64,000 nucleotides of DNA from Astragalus membranaceus (GCA_039519185.1 CM076847.1:50847708-50911707); one strand, 5' to 3'; positions 1-11,575 are shown, counted from the stretch's first letter. Program-made: numbers and translations. Notes: generated from the letters alone by a model not told the origin.

Positions 1-10
1 GACTAGTTTC

Positions 11-385
11 ATGGGCCACCCATCCCACGCCTTGGGAGTGTTGGTAGCCGATGTGGCAGTTGGGAGTAAGGTGACTCGCTCGGCCTTCTTTGTCATAGAA
101 GGAAAGCCCTCGTATGCAGTGATCCTGGGGAGAGACTTGATCCACACTAGTGAATGTGTCCCCTCTACCCTGCATCAGAAATTAATGATATGGATAGGGG
201 GTAAAGTGGAGATATTAGAAGCAGACCCTAATCCATTCCCTGCAGCGGTAAAGATGTTTGAGGCCGTCTTCTACTCCCCTCATTTGCATCCTATTTCCAT
301 CCCAAGGGATTATGAGGAAGGGGGCATAGAGTCATGTCACTGGACCAAAAGAGGTTTTGAATGCAAGATGTTGGCCGACCCATAG
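11..385 (+). pseudogene. Tat polyprotein: C-terminal part of aspartic protease and linker
   Basis: The open frame (about 124 residues; the ATG is only the first internal Met) contains the run VILGRDLIH followed by CVPSTLHQ. This is the typical C-terminal end of the Tat/Ogre protease region. The catalytic D-S/T-G motif would lie left of the window. After the stop near 382 the next frame (from about 357 to 866) continues as a weakly conserved acidic spacer that leads into the reverse transcriptase, so a frameshift separates the two. In an active element this enzyme would cut the Gag-Pol polyprotein. Here it is a fragment. Confidence 0.7.
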
Positions 386-859
386 CCTAGCAATAAGGAT
401 AATGATTAATATCCCACCAGAAGTACAGAGTCTGCTGGATCGGTTGCGCCTATTCCAGATCGAATCCAGCACTGAGGAGGCTATGTTTGGTGCAATAAAT
501 GAAAAGCACGAACTTGAGGAACACTCCCACCAAGAGGCTTCGGATGACCCCGCTGACGGGACGTTGGCCGAACCTCCTTACCTGGGACCCATCCAAAGGA
601 AGATTCCCACGTTTGAAGCGCAAGATCCTCTGTTGGAGGTGAACCTGGGCAATGAAAAAGAGCCAAGGATGACCAAGGTCAGTGGTAAATTACAACCTCA
701 ACAAAGAGATCAAGTGGTGGCCTTAATAAGGGATTACCGTGACTACTTTACGTGGGACTACCATGAGATGCCAAGCCTTGATAGAGCCTTGGTAGAGCAT
801 AGATTTCCAATCAAGGAAGGTTGCAAGCCCCATAAACATCACCCAGGAGGTTCAATCCG

Positions 860-1680
860 CAGCTAATGCCACAGATCAAAGCAGAGGTAGAAAGATTGCT
901 CAAGGCAGGATTCATAAGAACCGCCAGGTACGTAGAGTGGCTGTCTAATATAGTCTCTATTATCAAAAAGAATAGCCAGGTCAGAGTTTGTGTTGATTAC
1001 TAAAATCTAAACTTGGCCACTCCCAAAGATGAGTATGGTATGCCTGTGGGCGATATGCTTGTCGACTCCGCGGCTAACAATGCTATCTTGACCTTTATGG
1101 ACGGCTATTCTGGGTATAACCAGATATGTGTGGCCGAGGCTGACAACCATAAGACTGCCTTTAGGTTCCCTAGCGCTTTAGGTATCTATGAATGGGTGGT
1201 ATTGCCTTTTGGCCTCAAAAATGCAGGAGCCACATACCAAAGGGCCATTAATGCTATTTTCCATGACCTCATTGGTAGAAGCATGGAGGTATACATTGAC
1301 GATGTGGTGGTCAAGTCCAAGAGTTTCGAAGCCCACCTTGTGGAGCTTGAACAAGCTCTAAAATGGATGAGACTCCACAATCTCAAAATGAACCCTGCTA
1401 AGTGTGCTTTTGGCGTGTCTGCAGGCAATTTTCTAGGCTTCTTGGTGCACAACCAAGGCATTGAAGTGGACAAGAACAAGGCTCGAGCTATCCTGGAGGC
1501 AAGACCCCCTAGAACCAAGGAGCTGTAGAGTTTATTAGGCAGGATCAACTTCCTAAGTAGATTTATCTCCAACTCGGCCGAAAAGATGAAAGCTTTCTTG
1601 ACTAATCCTCCTCCTGTCTTAGTACCTCCGCAGCTGGGGAAGCCTCTGAAACTAGACAGGAGGCGTTTGACCAGATCAAG
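860..1680 (+). pseudogene. Tat reverse transcriptase, interrupted by stops
   Basis: The frame from about 940 to 1526 reads as a Ty3/gypsy reverse transcriptase. RVCVDY lies near 980-1000, followed at once by an in-frame TAA. Next come ATPKDEY, the FMDGYSGYNQI block (about 1096-1128), LPFGLKNAGATYQ and the catalytic motif YIDDVVVKS (about 1294-1320). A TAG near 1526 interrupts the thumb/connection segment. At 1599-1653 and 1687-1741 a stretch of about 55 bases is directly duplicated, which disturbs the connection to RNase H. The catalytic aspartates are present, but the stops rule out a full-length product. Confidence 0.88.
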
Positions 1681-1739
1681 GCTTCCTTGACTAATCCTCC
1701 TGTCTTAGTACCTCCGCAGCTGGGGAAGCCTCTGAAACT

Positions 1740-2478
1740 ATATATTGCGGCCGAAGATCAAGCCATCGGCTACTTATTGGCCCAAGATGATGATAGTGGC
1801 GCCGAGCGTGCTATATATTATCTTAGCAGGATTCTCACTGATGCTGAGACTAGATACTACCCTATTGAGAAGCTTTGTTTGTCTTTATTTAATGCTTGTA
1901 CTAAACTGGAATATTATTTATTACCTAAGTAAGTTTTGGTTGTGTGCAAAGTGGATATTATCAGGTATCTTCTTAATAGGCCTGTCTTACAAGGAAGACT
2001 TGTTAAGTGGGCCATTAAGTTAAATGTGTTCGCCTTAACATACATACCACTAAGATCTGTCAAAGGACAAGCCTTGGATGATTTGCAGGCTCAACATCCA
2101 TGTGTAGAGATACACGACACCCCAGCCGAGTCTATTAACTATCTGGGCCTAAAGCCTTGGGTGCTCATGTTTGATGGACCGAGTACCCCAAACAGGGGCA
2201 GGCATTGGAGAGGTTATCCCCAGCCCTTGCGGTTAAACGTGGAGATTCATGTGCAGGATAGGGGATCAAGCCTCCAATAATCAGGCCGAATATGAAGCCT
2301 TAATCATGGGACTTGATATCCTGGCCACCATGAAGGCTCAATATGTGGAAATCAAGGGGGATTCACAACTGGTGATCAAACAAATCACTGGGGAATACAA
2401 GTGTTATAACACGAAATTTAAACAATTGCGAGCCTCGGCGCATAACTTGTTAAAGTTGTTCGCCGATGCAGTCATCAT
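1740..2478 (+). pseudogene. Tat RNase H and archaeal-type RNase H, 5' part
   Basis: From 1740 the frame gives LYIAAEDQAIGYLLAQ and AETRYYPIEKL, the Ty3/gypsy RNase H. A TAA at about 1930 follows. A second RNase H-like domain begins near 2165 with VLMFDGPSTPN and continues (2249-2478) with SNNQAEYEALIMGLD and GDSQLVIKQ. The tandem second domain is the archaeal-type RNase H typical of Tat elements. The domain stops at 2478, where a 12.5-kb retrotransposon sits, and its tail resumes at 14979. There is one frameshift between about 2200 and 2249. Confidence 0.85.
2474..2478. repeat. TSD atcat, left copy
   Basis: Five bases immediately before the TG of the first LTR. The same five bases follow the CA of the second LTR at 14974-14978. 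A 5-bp TSD is standard for LTR retrotransposon integration. Confidence 0.92.
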
Positions 2479-3218
2479 TGTCATACCCCAATTTTGTCCG
2501 CCTTCTTCTAGTCACTTGCTTTACTTAATTTGTATTTTGAGTAGTTAGAATGGCGTCTTTTTTTTAATTTAAGCCAATTTCAATTATCCGTTCAATTAAG
2601 CCGAAATACCGTTACTTAAGCGAGGCATGCGTGCGAATGATCGATCTTTTCGCGCATTCTTCAGTTTAATCTTGATATTTGGGCCTAGTTGAAGCTAAGC
2701 GGGGTTATTTAAGTCGCTTTTCTCACTATTGGGCTTATCATTTTGAGTCGGGCCCACGAACGTGGTTCCTAGTTAATTTTTAGTGTTAGCGGGCCTATTT
2801 GTTCTATTTGAGCCTCGTTCTAGCGCATTTGTCTAGTTGGGCCCGATTTCGCTTTTGTATTTGGCTCAACTTCTTTTATTATTTTTATTTTGTCTATTTA
2901 ATTTGTTTTGAGTCCAAAAATGTCAAAAAAATCTATTTTATTTCATTTACAATTTAATAGTGTTTAGGAGTCCAAATGTCCAAAAAAAAATACAAAAATA
3001 ATAAAAATCCGAAAATTCATAAAATAAAATAAAAAAAGTAAAAGAGGCGCCTCAGCCAAAAGGAAAAACAGCAGCTGGGCCTTCTTGGTTCCTTGCCCAC
3101 CAAGTCTTCTCCAACCTCCAGCCCAACATCTTGTTCTTGCTGAGCAAGTATCAAATCTGAAATAGGAAAACAAAATCAGGATAGAATCAGAAATTAATTT
3201 CCTAAGCCTAAAAATTGC

Positions 3219-3228
3219 CTATAAAAAC
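3219..3228 (+). promoter_or_regulatory. TATA box of the 5' LTR
   Basis: CTATAAAAAC lies about 740 bases into the LTR. The same ten bases occur in the other LTR at 12315-12324. It is the best candidate for the retrotransposon core promoter, so R would start about 30 bases downstream, near 3255. Confidence 0.6.
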
Positions 3229-5113
3229 AAGCTTGGATCACAGGGAAAGGGGGAATTCACGGACAGGAACAGACCCCAAGATTCACAAAAAAAACACTGA
3301 AACCCTAATTGTTGAAACACAGAATTGCTGAAGCAAAAAAGAGCAGAAACAATGAGGATTCAGCAATAACAGAAAACGATTGCAAAAGGTAGAGGCAGTA
3401 GCAGTAACGCGCAAAATAACCAACGGGGATATTCAGAAGCTGGAGCCCAGGTTAGTTTCCCCCATTACGTCATTAGCCTATCTTCTATTTACTAGTTGAT
3501 CTGCTTGTAAGTATGATAAACATAGAGGAAGCTAAAATCACCGATCTTTTCTCTAATCTGCTCACTGTTTCCATCTTTCAATCAATAGCATAAAATGGTT
3601 AAAATTAAAATTAGAACTAGATTAATTCTCTTTGAATCAGAATAACTCTTTTAATACAAAAAAGGCCAGAATCAGTGTTTAACGCAAAAACAGCAAATAT
3701 TTTTAAAAACAGATTTCAAAATAGGTTTCATCTTTTTAGAAATTAGGGTTTTATCAGAAATAGAAAAATAGAAGAAATTCGAAACTGAAAAAAATAAGAA
3801 AAACTCACCCTTGTGAATGCTGGCCGCCGTAGACGGTGGTCGTTGGACGGAAGACACCGTCGGAACACCCCTTTTCCCCACCGTGAACTAACGGTGACCA
3901 TCAGAACCGTCGCAGAACATAACCTACCTCCAAACTCCGACCACCACTGACGGTGGTCGTCCTCCTAGCACCGCCGTCGTTTCTCCCCAATTACTGGCAC
4001 TCTGCGCGCGCGTTTTCTCTCCGGCTTCGCACTCCTCCCTGTCACCTCTGCGCGCTGCTCTTCACGCAGTCACGAACACCGACACGGCTGTCACCGCTGA
4101 CCGTCGTCATCTTCCTCTTTCCCACGGTGGTGAACCTCCCCGTTTTCGTTCATCGTCCCAGACGCCATCACAGTACCCCCTGTGGCAGTCTCCTCCGTTG
4201 GACTTCGTTCGGTCCATCCCCCTAACCGTTGCCGTCACCGGCGCCGCACAACCGTCTCTGTCCCGTTCGTTTTTTCGTTTACCACCCGTATAGGAGAGAG
4301 AGGTTAAGACAGCACCGTGGAGAGGGAGAGGAATCGAGTTTGGTCGTTTTAGGGGAGGGTGTGCGCAGTGGAGAAGAGAGAATGGAAATGGGGTTGAGAG
4401 AGGCAGAGGGACCCAACGGCTGAGAGAGAGAGGGAAGATTAGAGAAATTAGGGTTGAGAGGTTTGGGGAGTGGGACGGCGCCGCGCTGAGGGGGAGAGAG
4501 TGAAGGAATTAGGTTTAGTATTTTTAGGTTTAGGTTTATATAGTTAGGGTTTTTTTTTTATTTTATTTTAATTTTATTTTTATTATCAGAATACTAATAG
4601 CACCCCTCCAATTCACGCGTACACCCCTCCCTCACTTAAGCCCAGTTTCGCATACTGGGCCCTCAGATGCGAACTGGGCTTCCTGATTACACCCCAGATT
4701 TTATAATACAACCCCTTGCTGCTAATAACACCCTATTTTACCATTTCACCCCCCTTTTTCTCGTTTTTTAATTTAATTTATTTCTCTTCAAGACAAAATA
4801 ATTTCTCATAAATCAAAAAACTTTGTTAATAGTCTTGTGAAGCCTTTGCTTGCATGATTATTAACAATGAGGTACTAGTGGCGATCACTTGGAGCCTTTG
4901 CTCAATTGATCATCATGAATGCCTAATTTTCCTAAAGATTTTCACTAAAGCAAAAACTTTGTTAGTAGTCTTGCGAAGCCTTTGCTTGCATGATTATTAA
5001 CAATGAAGTGCTAGTGGTGATCACTTGGAGCCCTTGCTCAATTGATCATCATGAAAGCTTGATTTTCAAAATTAAACAAGATAAAAAAACAAAAACCTTT
5101 TTCAAAACAAAGA

Positions 5114-5183
5114 AGAACTACGTAGCTTTGAATTCTCCATCGCACCAGGAGATACGTAGGAGCAGGGCCACGCCCCTGTCAAG
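5114..5183 (+). ncRNA. TACGTAG hairpin module, copy 1
   Basis: Hairpin 1 spans 5118-5159. Its outer helix CTACGTA/TACGTAG and inner helix TCTCC/GGAGA enclose a 9-base loop, with a one-sided bulge. Hairpin 2 (5163-5178) follows, with stem CAGGG/CCCTG, and then GTCAAGC. Related copies lie at 5449-5515, at 7013-7080 and, on the minus strand, near 16605-16672. The stem bases of hairpin 2 differ between copies but stay paired. Call it a candidate structured RNA element of the LTR transcript. Function is unknown. Confidence 0.5.
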
Positions 5184-5448
5184 CGCAAAAATAAATAATT
5201 TCTAAATAAAAAATACAAACACATCTCTTTCAAAAATCAAAAATCTTATTTTCAAAGTAGCGGATTAAGTCGGTCGTACGGCCGGGTTAATCATCGTTTT
5301 AGGATAAGTGAACTGTGGTCCTTCAGAGCCCCAGCGCTCCTTCAGCCCCCAGCGGCCCTTCAGACCCCCAGTGGTCCTTCAACACAGATCACACAGTCCT
5401 AAAACCCCTATATTAAAAAACACCAAACACACAAACATTTTCTACCCA

Positions 5449-5515
5449 AGAACTACGTAGCTTTGAATTCTCCATCGCACCGGGAGATACGTAGGAGCGG
5501 GCCACGTCCCGTCAA
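5449..5515 (+). ncRNA. TACGTAG hairpin module, copy 2
   Basis: Same layout as copy 1. The outer helix CTACGTA starts at 5453 and pairs with TACGTAG ending at 5494. Hairpin 2 has stem CGGG (5498-5501)/CCCG (5508-5511) and the loop CCACGT. It lies about 150 bases before the hairpin and GTGCTAATACC block at the LTR end. The same order and similar spacing occur in the antisense solo LTR. Confidence 0.5.
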
Positions 5516-5666
5516 GCACTTCTTCCTAAAAACCTTTTTTCCCCCTTTCTCTCCAAAAATAAAAATTTTATTAATTTCTTTAATTCATTTTTCAATAAGA
5601 AGTACAGAGGCAAATTTAAATATTTTCAGGTCAACATATAAAAACCACACATTTAATTAAAGGTTC

Positions 5667-5710
5667 CCTCTCAGTAGAGAGGACGTGTGAGGTGCTAATA
5701 CCTTCCCCGC
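5667..5710 (+). ncRNA. U5-proximal hairpin and conserved GTGCTAATACCTTCCC block
   Basis: CCTCTC (5667-5672) and GAGAGG (5677-5682) form a six-pair stem with a four-base loop. About ten bases later comes GTGCTAATACCTTCCC. The second LTR has the same sequence at 14763-14778. The solo LTR on the minus strand has a different but still paired stem, CCTTCC/GGAAGG (16446-16460), before the same word. A role in RNA 3'-end formation, packaging or reverse transcription is possible but not shown. Confidence 0.45.
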
Positions 5711-5877
5711 GCGTAACCGACCCCCGAACCCAAAACTCTCAGTTTTCAAAGGCCAATCGCTTTCCAAAAAGGTTTTCCTAATATTTTCCTTAATAAATAT
5801 TGGTGGCGGCTTCATTGTTTTTTAGAAAAGTTGTGAACGAGGAAGGTTCTCCCTCGGGGACTTTTTCGGGCGCAACA

Positions 5878-5900
5878 GCTGGCGACTTCACTGGGGACAC
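5878..5900 (+). other. Primer-binding site, tRNA-Arg-like (Ogre type)
   Basis: Directly after the LTR ends in CA comes GC, then TGGCGACTTCACTGGGGAC. This resembles the PBS reported for Ogre elements, complementary to a tRNA-Arg 3' end, and is unlike the TGGTATCAGAGC initiator-Met site used elsewhere in this window. The tRNA assignment is from memory of the family and was not aligned. Confidence 0.65.
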
Positions 5901-7012
5901 TAGAAAACATTTTTTCAAAGTGGGTCAAGCCTAATTAATTAAATGTGTGGTTTATATGATTGATTTGAATATCTTGTTTTGCCTCTCTTCTTCTTCCTTT
6001 TTCATAAGCATGTTACATCCATGTGCATTCTTCTTCTATGTTTGCTTTTGCAATAGATAGTTACTTCTTTGCTTAGTTCCCTCATGCATTTCTTCCCCTT
6101 TCTTATCATGTCCCCTTCTTCTCTGCTCCCTTTCCTATGGTAAGCACATGCATACTTCCCCTTTCTTATCATGTCCCCCTCTTCTTTGCTCCCTTTCTTA
6201 AGGTAAGTAGTGCATTGTTATTGGCACCCTTGATTAGTTTATATTGGATCGATATTGAACCCTAGGATAAACAACATGCTATTTGTCTGGACTGCTCTGG
6301 ATTTTCATTTGCAGGTGGGGAAGGGTAGTTATTCCTAGGTGTTATGCCCTCGACACACACTTCACATCCTATACTTGTGAGCATTGAGTGGGGCCTAAAA
6401 CCCAAGGTCTGAACAAAAACCTAGGAGAGTGGGAACGATTAGTGACTGCCATTCGTAGACCTTTGTCTGTATGGCTCTCATGAAAGTTCCGCCCAAGAGT
6501 GCGCTTTGTCATGATGTCTCACACTCGGTAGCTTTCTACGATTGTGGGTGCCATCATGAGAGAGACTTTAGCTCTTGGTTGCCATTGTAAGGAAGTGATT
6601 AGAACCTACATGGGAGGATTACCCCTTTCGTCGACTTTAGACCCTAGGATTCCCACCCTTTGTAGGACACGGGGGCACGCCTTTGTTTGTTGCATTAGTT
6701 TAGGCATTCCTTTTTCTTGAACTCTATTTCAAAAATAGTAGAAAATAATATCCTTATTTTCTTACCCTCTTTTTATGTAAATGACACATCATTTCGCATC
6801 CACATCATTTCACATTCACATCGTTTCGCACCATTGCATTTGCATCTAAAAAAAAAATCATTCATCTTGCATTTCCTTTCATTACATAAAGATAAAACAA
6901 AAAACAATTATCATCTGCATAGCATAAGCATTTCATTTATAATCATGCAAAAAATCCTCGTCATCCAAGATGAGACATTCATGCATAAGCATTATTTCAA
7001 AAAAGACACAGT

Positions 7013-7080
7013 AGAACTACGCAAGCTTTGATTCCTCATTTACAATGGGGATACGTAGGAGCGGGTCATACCCGTCAAGC
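7013..7080 (+). ncRNA. TACGTAG hairpin module, copy 3 (internal)
   Basis: CTACG (7017-7021) pairs with CGTAG (7054-7058), and ATTCC pairs with GGGAT inside. Hairpin 2 has stem CGGGT (7062-7066)/ACCCG (7070-7074) with a three-base loop, followed by GTCAAGCAC. The primary sequence of the middle differs from copies 1 and 2, but both helices remain possible. Confidence 0.45.
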
Positions 7081-9937
7081 ACATTTTTCTAAAACCTTTT
7101 TTCCAATAAATCATTTGCATCTCCAAATAATTTTCAAAATCATGTTCCAAAACTAAAAAACAAAAAAAGAAAATCATTGTGAGTATCATGCATTTCATTG
7201 CACAAAAAAAAACATCTCATTTATAATCATGAATAAAAATCATCATCATTTAGAGAAAAGCATCTTTCCTGCATCTTTCATCATTCAAAATAAAAAAGGG
7301 CATTGGCATTTCATACCTTGTCTCGCCTCTAAAAAATAAAGAAAAAAATCAAAATCAAAAATCATTTTGAAAAAAGGGGCATCATTCTTGCATCATTCGC
7401 ATTGGCATTCCATATTTTGTCTTGCATTAAAAATAACAGAATTATTTAGAATAAGCCACACTCTTCGAGTGGTCATTCTCCACGCATTTGCATCATACTT
7501 GCATATCATAATTTGTTCATTCATTCATTGCATAAAATAAAAGTTGTGATGAGAAGCGGGACGTTCTTGCGAAACAATCATCCTTTTTGAAAAAGTTTAT
7601 CCTTACTCGGTTGCAAACTCAAGGTGTTCCAAGGCACTCAGTTTTTCAAATCAATAGCTCATTTGCATTCCTTTCAAAAGCACTGCATCTCAACCATTCT
7701 ATGACAAAAGACTGAAATAGTGTTAACTCTCTGTGAAGCATTCTTCTAATGAGCGTGCATGCTATGAGTACATTCTCTTGTTTGAGTCCGTTGGTTTTCC
7801 TCCCTTACCACAGTTTCCCGTCCAAGTCTAGTCCCGCCCCGTCCACCCATAAAGTGCATATTCTCCCCATCAGTGCGTATTTGACTTTTGGTTCAAGTCC
7901 TCCATGCTGGGGCAAGTCTGTGATCATTAATTCCCCTTGATTAATATCATATTCCTTCAGTGCAAGTCTCTCAAAAAAAAAAAAATAATAATAAAACAAG
8001 CTCGCTAGGTTGAAAACCCGCAAAGGGCGGCCTAGGCAAAAAGGAGCGCCTGGTGGACTGAAAACTTGCAAAGAGCGGTCCAGGCAAAAATTAGGGCACA
8101 AAAAAGAAAAAGAGCAAACACATAAAGATAGATAAACTATTGTTCTAAAGTTAAGTCTTATAGAAATAAGCAATCGGGATTTGAAATGAAGTTTGGCCAT
8201 CTCCTCAAAAACCCCAAAATCCCAGAAAGTCCCTTTCCTACCCACCTTGAGCCAAGAAAAACCAAAATCCAAAAATCACCCTAGACAAGGATCACCCCAA
8301 ATAAAAAAAACAGTGCATCACTTTTTATCAGCTCACCCGAGTCAAAAAAAAAAAAAAAAAAAAAAAAGGGAAAAAAGAGAAAATCAAAAAAAGGGATTCG
8401 AAAATGAAAATCCCAAAACAAAAGGAAATACAAAAGAAATGTAAGTGGTGAGCTGGTACATGAGATCCTTGTCTAAATAAACCTTCAAACACTTCATCAT
8501 TCCAACGCCTGATTCCATAAACCTTCAAACACTTCCTTTGGCCTCAATATCAAACCCCTTAGTCATTCTACCATGAGACACGAATTTGCTTTAACAGAGC
8601 CCAAACAAGCCCAATAACCACCTTCCTCATAGACCATTAACCGTCAATCAACGCCGAACAAAACTCATCCTCCCTTTAGCCTCAAACACTTCATTAAGCC
8701 TAACCCTCCTTCCTCCACAAAACACCACAATCCCGAAAAGTCCATTCCGATCAATGACCGGTTGCTTTTGTTCACTCAAATTCTAATCTTAGGACAAACA
8801 AGTTTATCTATGTACAATGTGTTTGCTCAAAAGAAAAACAAACGATCAGAAAAAAGAAAGCTGATCAAGAAAGAATAAGCCCTCAGAAAAAAGAGAACTG
8901 AGGAAACAAAAACGAACAGTCAGAAAAAAGAAAGCTGACAAAATAAAAAAAGAGGGACTTGCACTCCAAAACACATTCAAGATGCATTAAAACAAGGTTT
9001 AGTGATCACCAGGTAAAGATTCTTTCGCACCCAAAGTCAAGACATCAGTAGAGAACCAAAGATTTGCACTGAGAATACCACTCAGACCCAAAAGTTGGGG
9101 CATTCTCTTCACCACCCACACACCCTAGTCTTGGGAAAGTCTGTTCAATGCCCATCCCATGTCATTCCAGTTGTCAATGTCATTCCAAAGTGGGGCAAGT
9201 GCATTCCCATTCCTTCACCTCATTCATCCCCATAAAATCCTCACCGGGGCAATCTCTCAACTCACTATCCTAAACAAGGCCTTGTCATTCTAATTGGGGC
9301 AGCTTTGTCACTGTTATGACTGGGGCAACATCAAATTTTATGGGTTGAGACAAAATCTCTTTTGATCCACCTTCCCTTTCAAAAGTCGAAGCGTTCCCAA
9401 TTCATCACCTTCTACGCCCCTAGTTGTGGTCACCACTAGATAGGGGCAAATTATTCAAAGACCTGAATTGGGGCAATCTTGTATCTCTTGGTCCCTCATA
9501 AGCTTCGACAACAACCATGTCTGTCATTCCTTCACCTGCCATAAAAGTCCATGCCCTAAACCAATTCCAAGTTAACTGACCCATTCATTCACATTTGCAC
9601 TCTTATGCATGCTTACTAGACAATGCTTCAAAAAGAGAGAACACACGTTGTTTACGTGATATCTAAAATTCAGTCATCATGGAAAAAAGGAGAACACAAG
9701 TGAGGTTGCTTGTAAATAAAAGCCTTGAGAGCACCAGAGTTTGAATCAAATTCAATTTTTCAACAAATTGGTCAATAATCATCCCAAGTCCTTGCATTCA
9801 AAGTCTCGCATCTCATCATCACAAAAATGTCTACCTCATGCATCTAGGCATTATAGCATATGCATCATAGCATTACATTTGCATCTTCACATTTTGTGCA
9901 TTCATCACATAGCAAAAAGAAAAACGTTCTGCATCAG

Positions 9938-10480
9938 TTGCACCATATTAATACTTGCATTTCATAGAAGAAAATAGTAAAGAAGAAAAAGCGGAAATCT
10001 TTTTCATTGCATTGGCATCATATTAATGTTCGCACTTCATAAAAAAGGGAAAAGAACAAAATCATTGCATGTCATTCATCATTAGAGCATTACATTTTGC
10101 ATCAGATATTTCACAGAAAAAACAAAGAAAGCAAAAAGAAAATAAAGAAAAGACAAAAGCATTCCATGTCATTCATCATTTCACAAAGCATTCCTTTGTC
10201 ATTCAATCATCAAACATTAAAGCAGTGCATGTGCATCATATTAACGTTAGCATTTCCATAAAAAAAAAAAAAAAAAAGAACAAGAATCATTGCATCAAAC
10301 ATCAGAGCATTGCATCATATTAATGTTTGCATTTCATAGAAGAAGCAAAAAGAAACAAACAGAGGTTAGAACAGGAGTATTTCATTCATCAAAGCATCAA
10401 TCACCGCATACATTTGCATTCAAACATCAAAGCAATACAGTTGCATCACATCAATGCTGGCATCTCATAGAAGAAAATAA
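9938..10480 (+). repeat. Degenerate tandem repeats in the LARD interior
   Basis: Five units near 9938, 10010, 10230, 10310 and 10440 share a G(C/T)ATCATATTAATG-like core followed by a GCATTTCATA-like word and an A-rich tail. Spacing runs from about 70 to 220 bases, so the array is degraded. It does not encode a protein and does not look like CRISPR or satellite DNA. Confidence 0.45.
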
Positions 10481-11559
10481 AGCTAGAACATCCCATGTCA
10501 TTCATCATTTCATGTCATTCATCATCTTACAGCAATACCCCCATTTCATAAAAAATAAAAAAAATAAAAAAAAACAGAGAGTTTTCCTTTGCGTGTCATT
10601 AAAATACATGAGCATTCCATGTCATCAAATACCAAAGCTTTGCATTCGCATACCCATGATTCTTAAGAGGGCAAAAAGAGAAGCCAAAAGAGAGAAAAGA
10701 AAAGAGCCAAGAGAGCAACAAAAAGAAAAGAAAAGAAAGAAAAAAAAGAAGAGAAGAAAAGGAAAATCATTGCATCCATCAAGCATATAGGAACAGTAGA
10801 AGATCATGCATTCATCCGACATAGACAAAGGAAATAATGAGCTCATCATTCATCATAAGAAAAAAGGAAAATAGCAATCATGGCATTTGCATTGCATGTA
10901 TTTGTTCATTTTCAGCTACAGGTACAAAAGAGGATGAGCACTTCGGTGTTAGCCCTCGCCCCCAGATTCCAGAAAATGTTCCCCAAGTTGGGAGTTCAGA
11001 AAGAGAAAAAAAAAAGAAAGAGAGAAAAGAAAAGTCAGCGCTCAAGCGTGCATTGCAGTTTGGAGTTCAAAACCGCTCTCGTCAGAGTTCAACGCTCCCT
11101 TCTGTCCAGGTCTCACGTCGTGTACGAGCAACGCGATGGACCGCAGCCCCATGTGAGGTTCAACGGAATAGTTGTATCAGCCTAAGATACAGTGGACGCC
11201 GTGCATTGATCAGTATATCAGCTCCGGAACTGATAACGATCCCCCCGGTCGCTCGAAAAGGCCAACAGGAAGCGTGCTCCTCAAAGCCACGTGCAAACTC
11301 GGATTCACCAAGAGTCCGTTTAAGGATTACAGGTTTTAGGCAGCCTGGGCAATTTACCGCTTTCTGCACGCCAAGTGCCCATTTACCGCTTTCTGCACGC
11401 CAAGTGCCCATTTACCGCTTTCTGCACGCCAAGTGCCCGTTTTACCTTTTTTGCCTCAGGTTTCTCTAGGTAGACAAAATTGGTATAATTTCTGAATTCT
11501 TTATTTCTATTTTGCCTCGGAATATGTTTCGGCCAATTCATATTCCTTGTCAAAATCCA

Positions 11560-11575
11560 AATAAAGAGGGGCAGC
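11560..11575 (+). other. Polypurine tract of the LARD element
   Basis: AATAAAGAGGGGCAGC ends right at the TG of the second LTR at 11576. This is the expected plus-strand primer site and fixes the orientation of the element. Confidence 0.8.

Larger units (their letters stand above)
2479..5877 (+). repeat. 5' LTR of the non-coding element (3399 bp)
   Basis: The LTR starts TGTCATACCCC and ends GGGCGCAACA. It contains a TATA box at 3219-3228 and a GC-rich stretch (about 3820-4450) with short spurious ORFs. A direct duplication of roughly 100 bases lies at about 4820 and 4955. Four 16-20-base repeats of a CCTTCAG...CCCCAG type lie at 5321-5385. Two copies of a hairpin module lie at 5114-5183 and 5449-5515, and a hairpin plus the conserved word GTGCTAATACCTTCCC lies at 5667-5710. 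The short ORFs recur identically in the other LTR and resemble no protein I know. Confidence 0.93.
5901..11560 (+). other. Non-coding interior of the LARD element
   Basis: No gag, protease, reverse transcriptase or integrase motif is visible in any frame over 5.7 kb. The sequence is A/T-rich and low in complexity. It is dominated by short words such as CATTTGCAT and TCATTCATC, poly-A runs (about 8345-8367, 10261-10276) and, at 9938-10480, at least five degenerate repeats built on GCATCATATTAATG followed by GCATTTCATA. A third copy of the hairpin module lies at 7013-7080. Open frames such as 10837-11469 are lysine-rich chance frames through purine tracts. Confidence 0.75.

Noticed and set aside
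3672..5660. Short ORFs inside the first 3.4-kb LTR, with identical partners at 12768-14756
   Set aside because: They lie in LTRs, are under 100 residues and resemble no known domain. Their apparent conservation only reflects LTR identity.
10837..11469. 210-residue ORF at the end of the 12.5-kb element
   Set aside because: Lys/Glu-rich through a purine tract, then a triple repeat of TTTACCGCTTTCTGCACG. No Gag or Pol motif.
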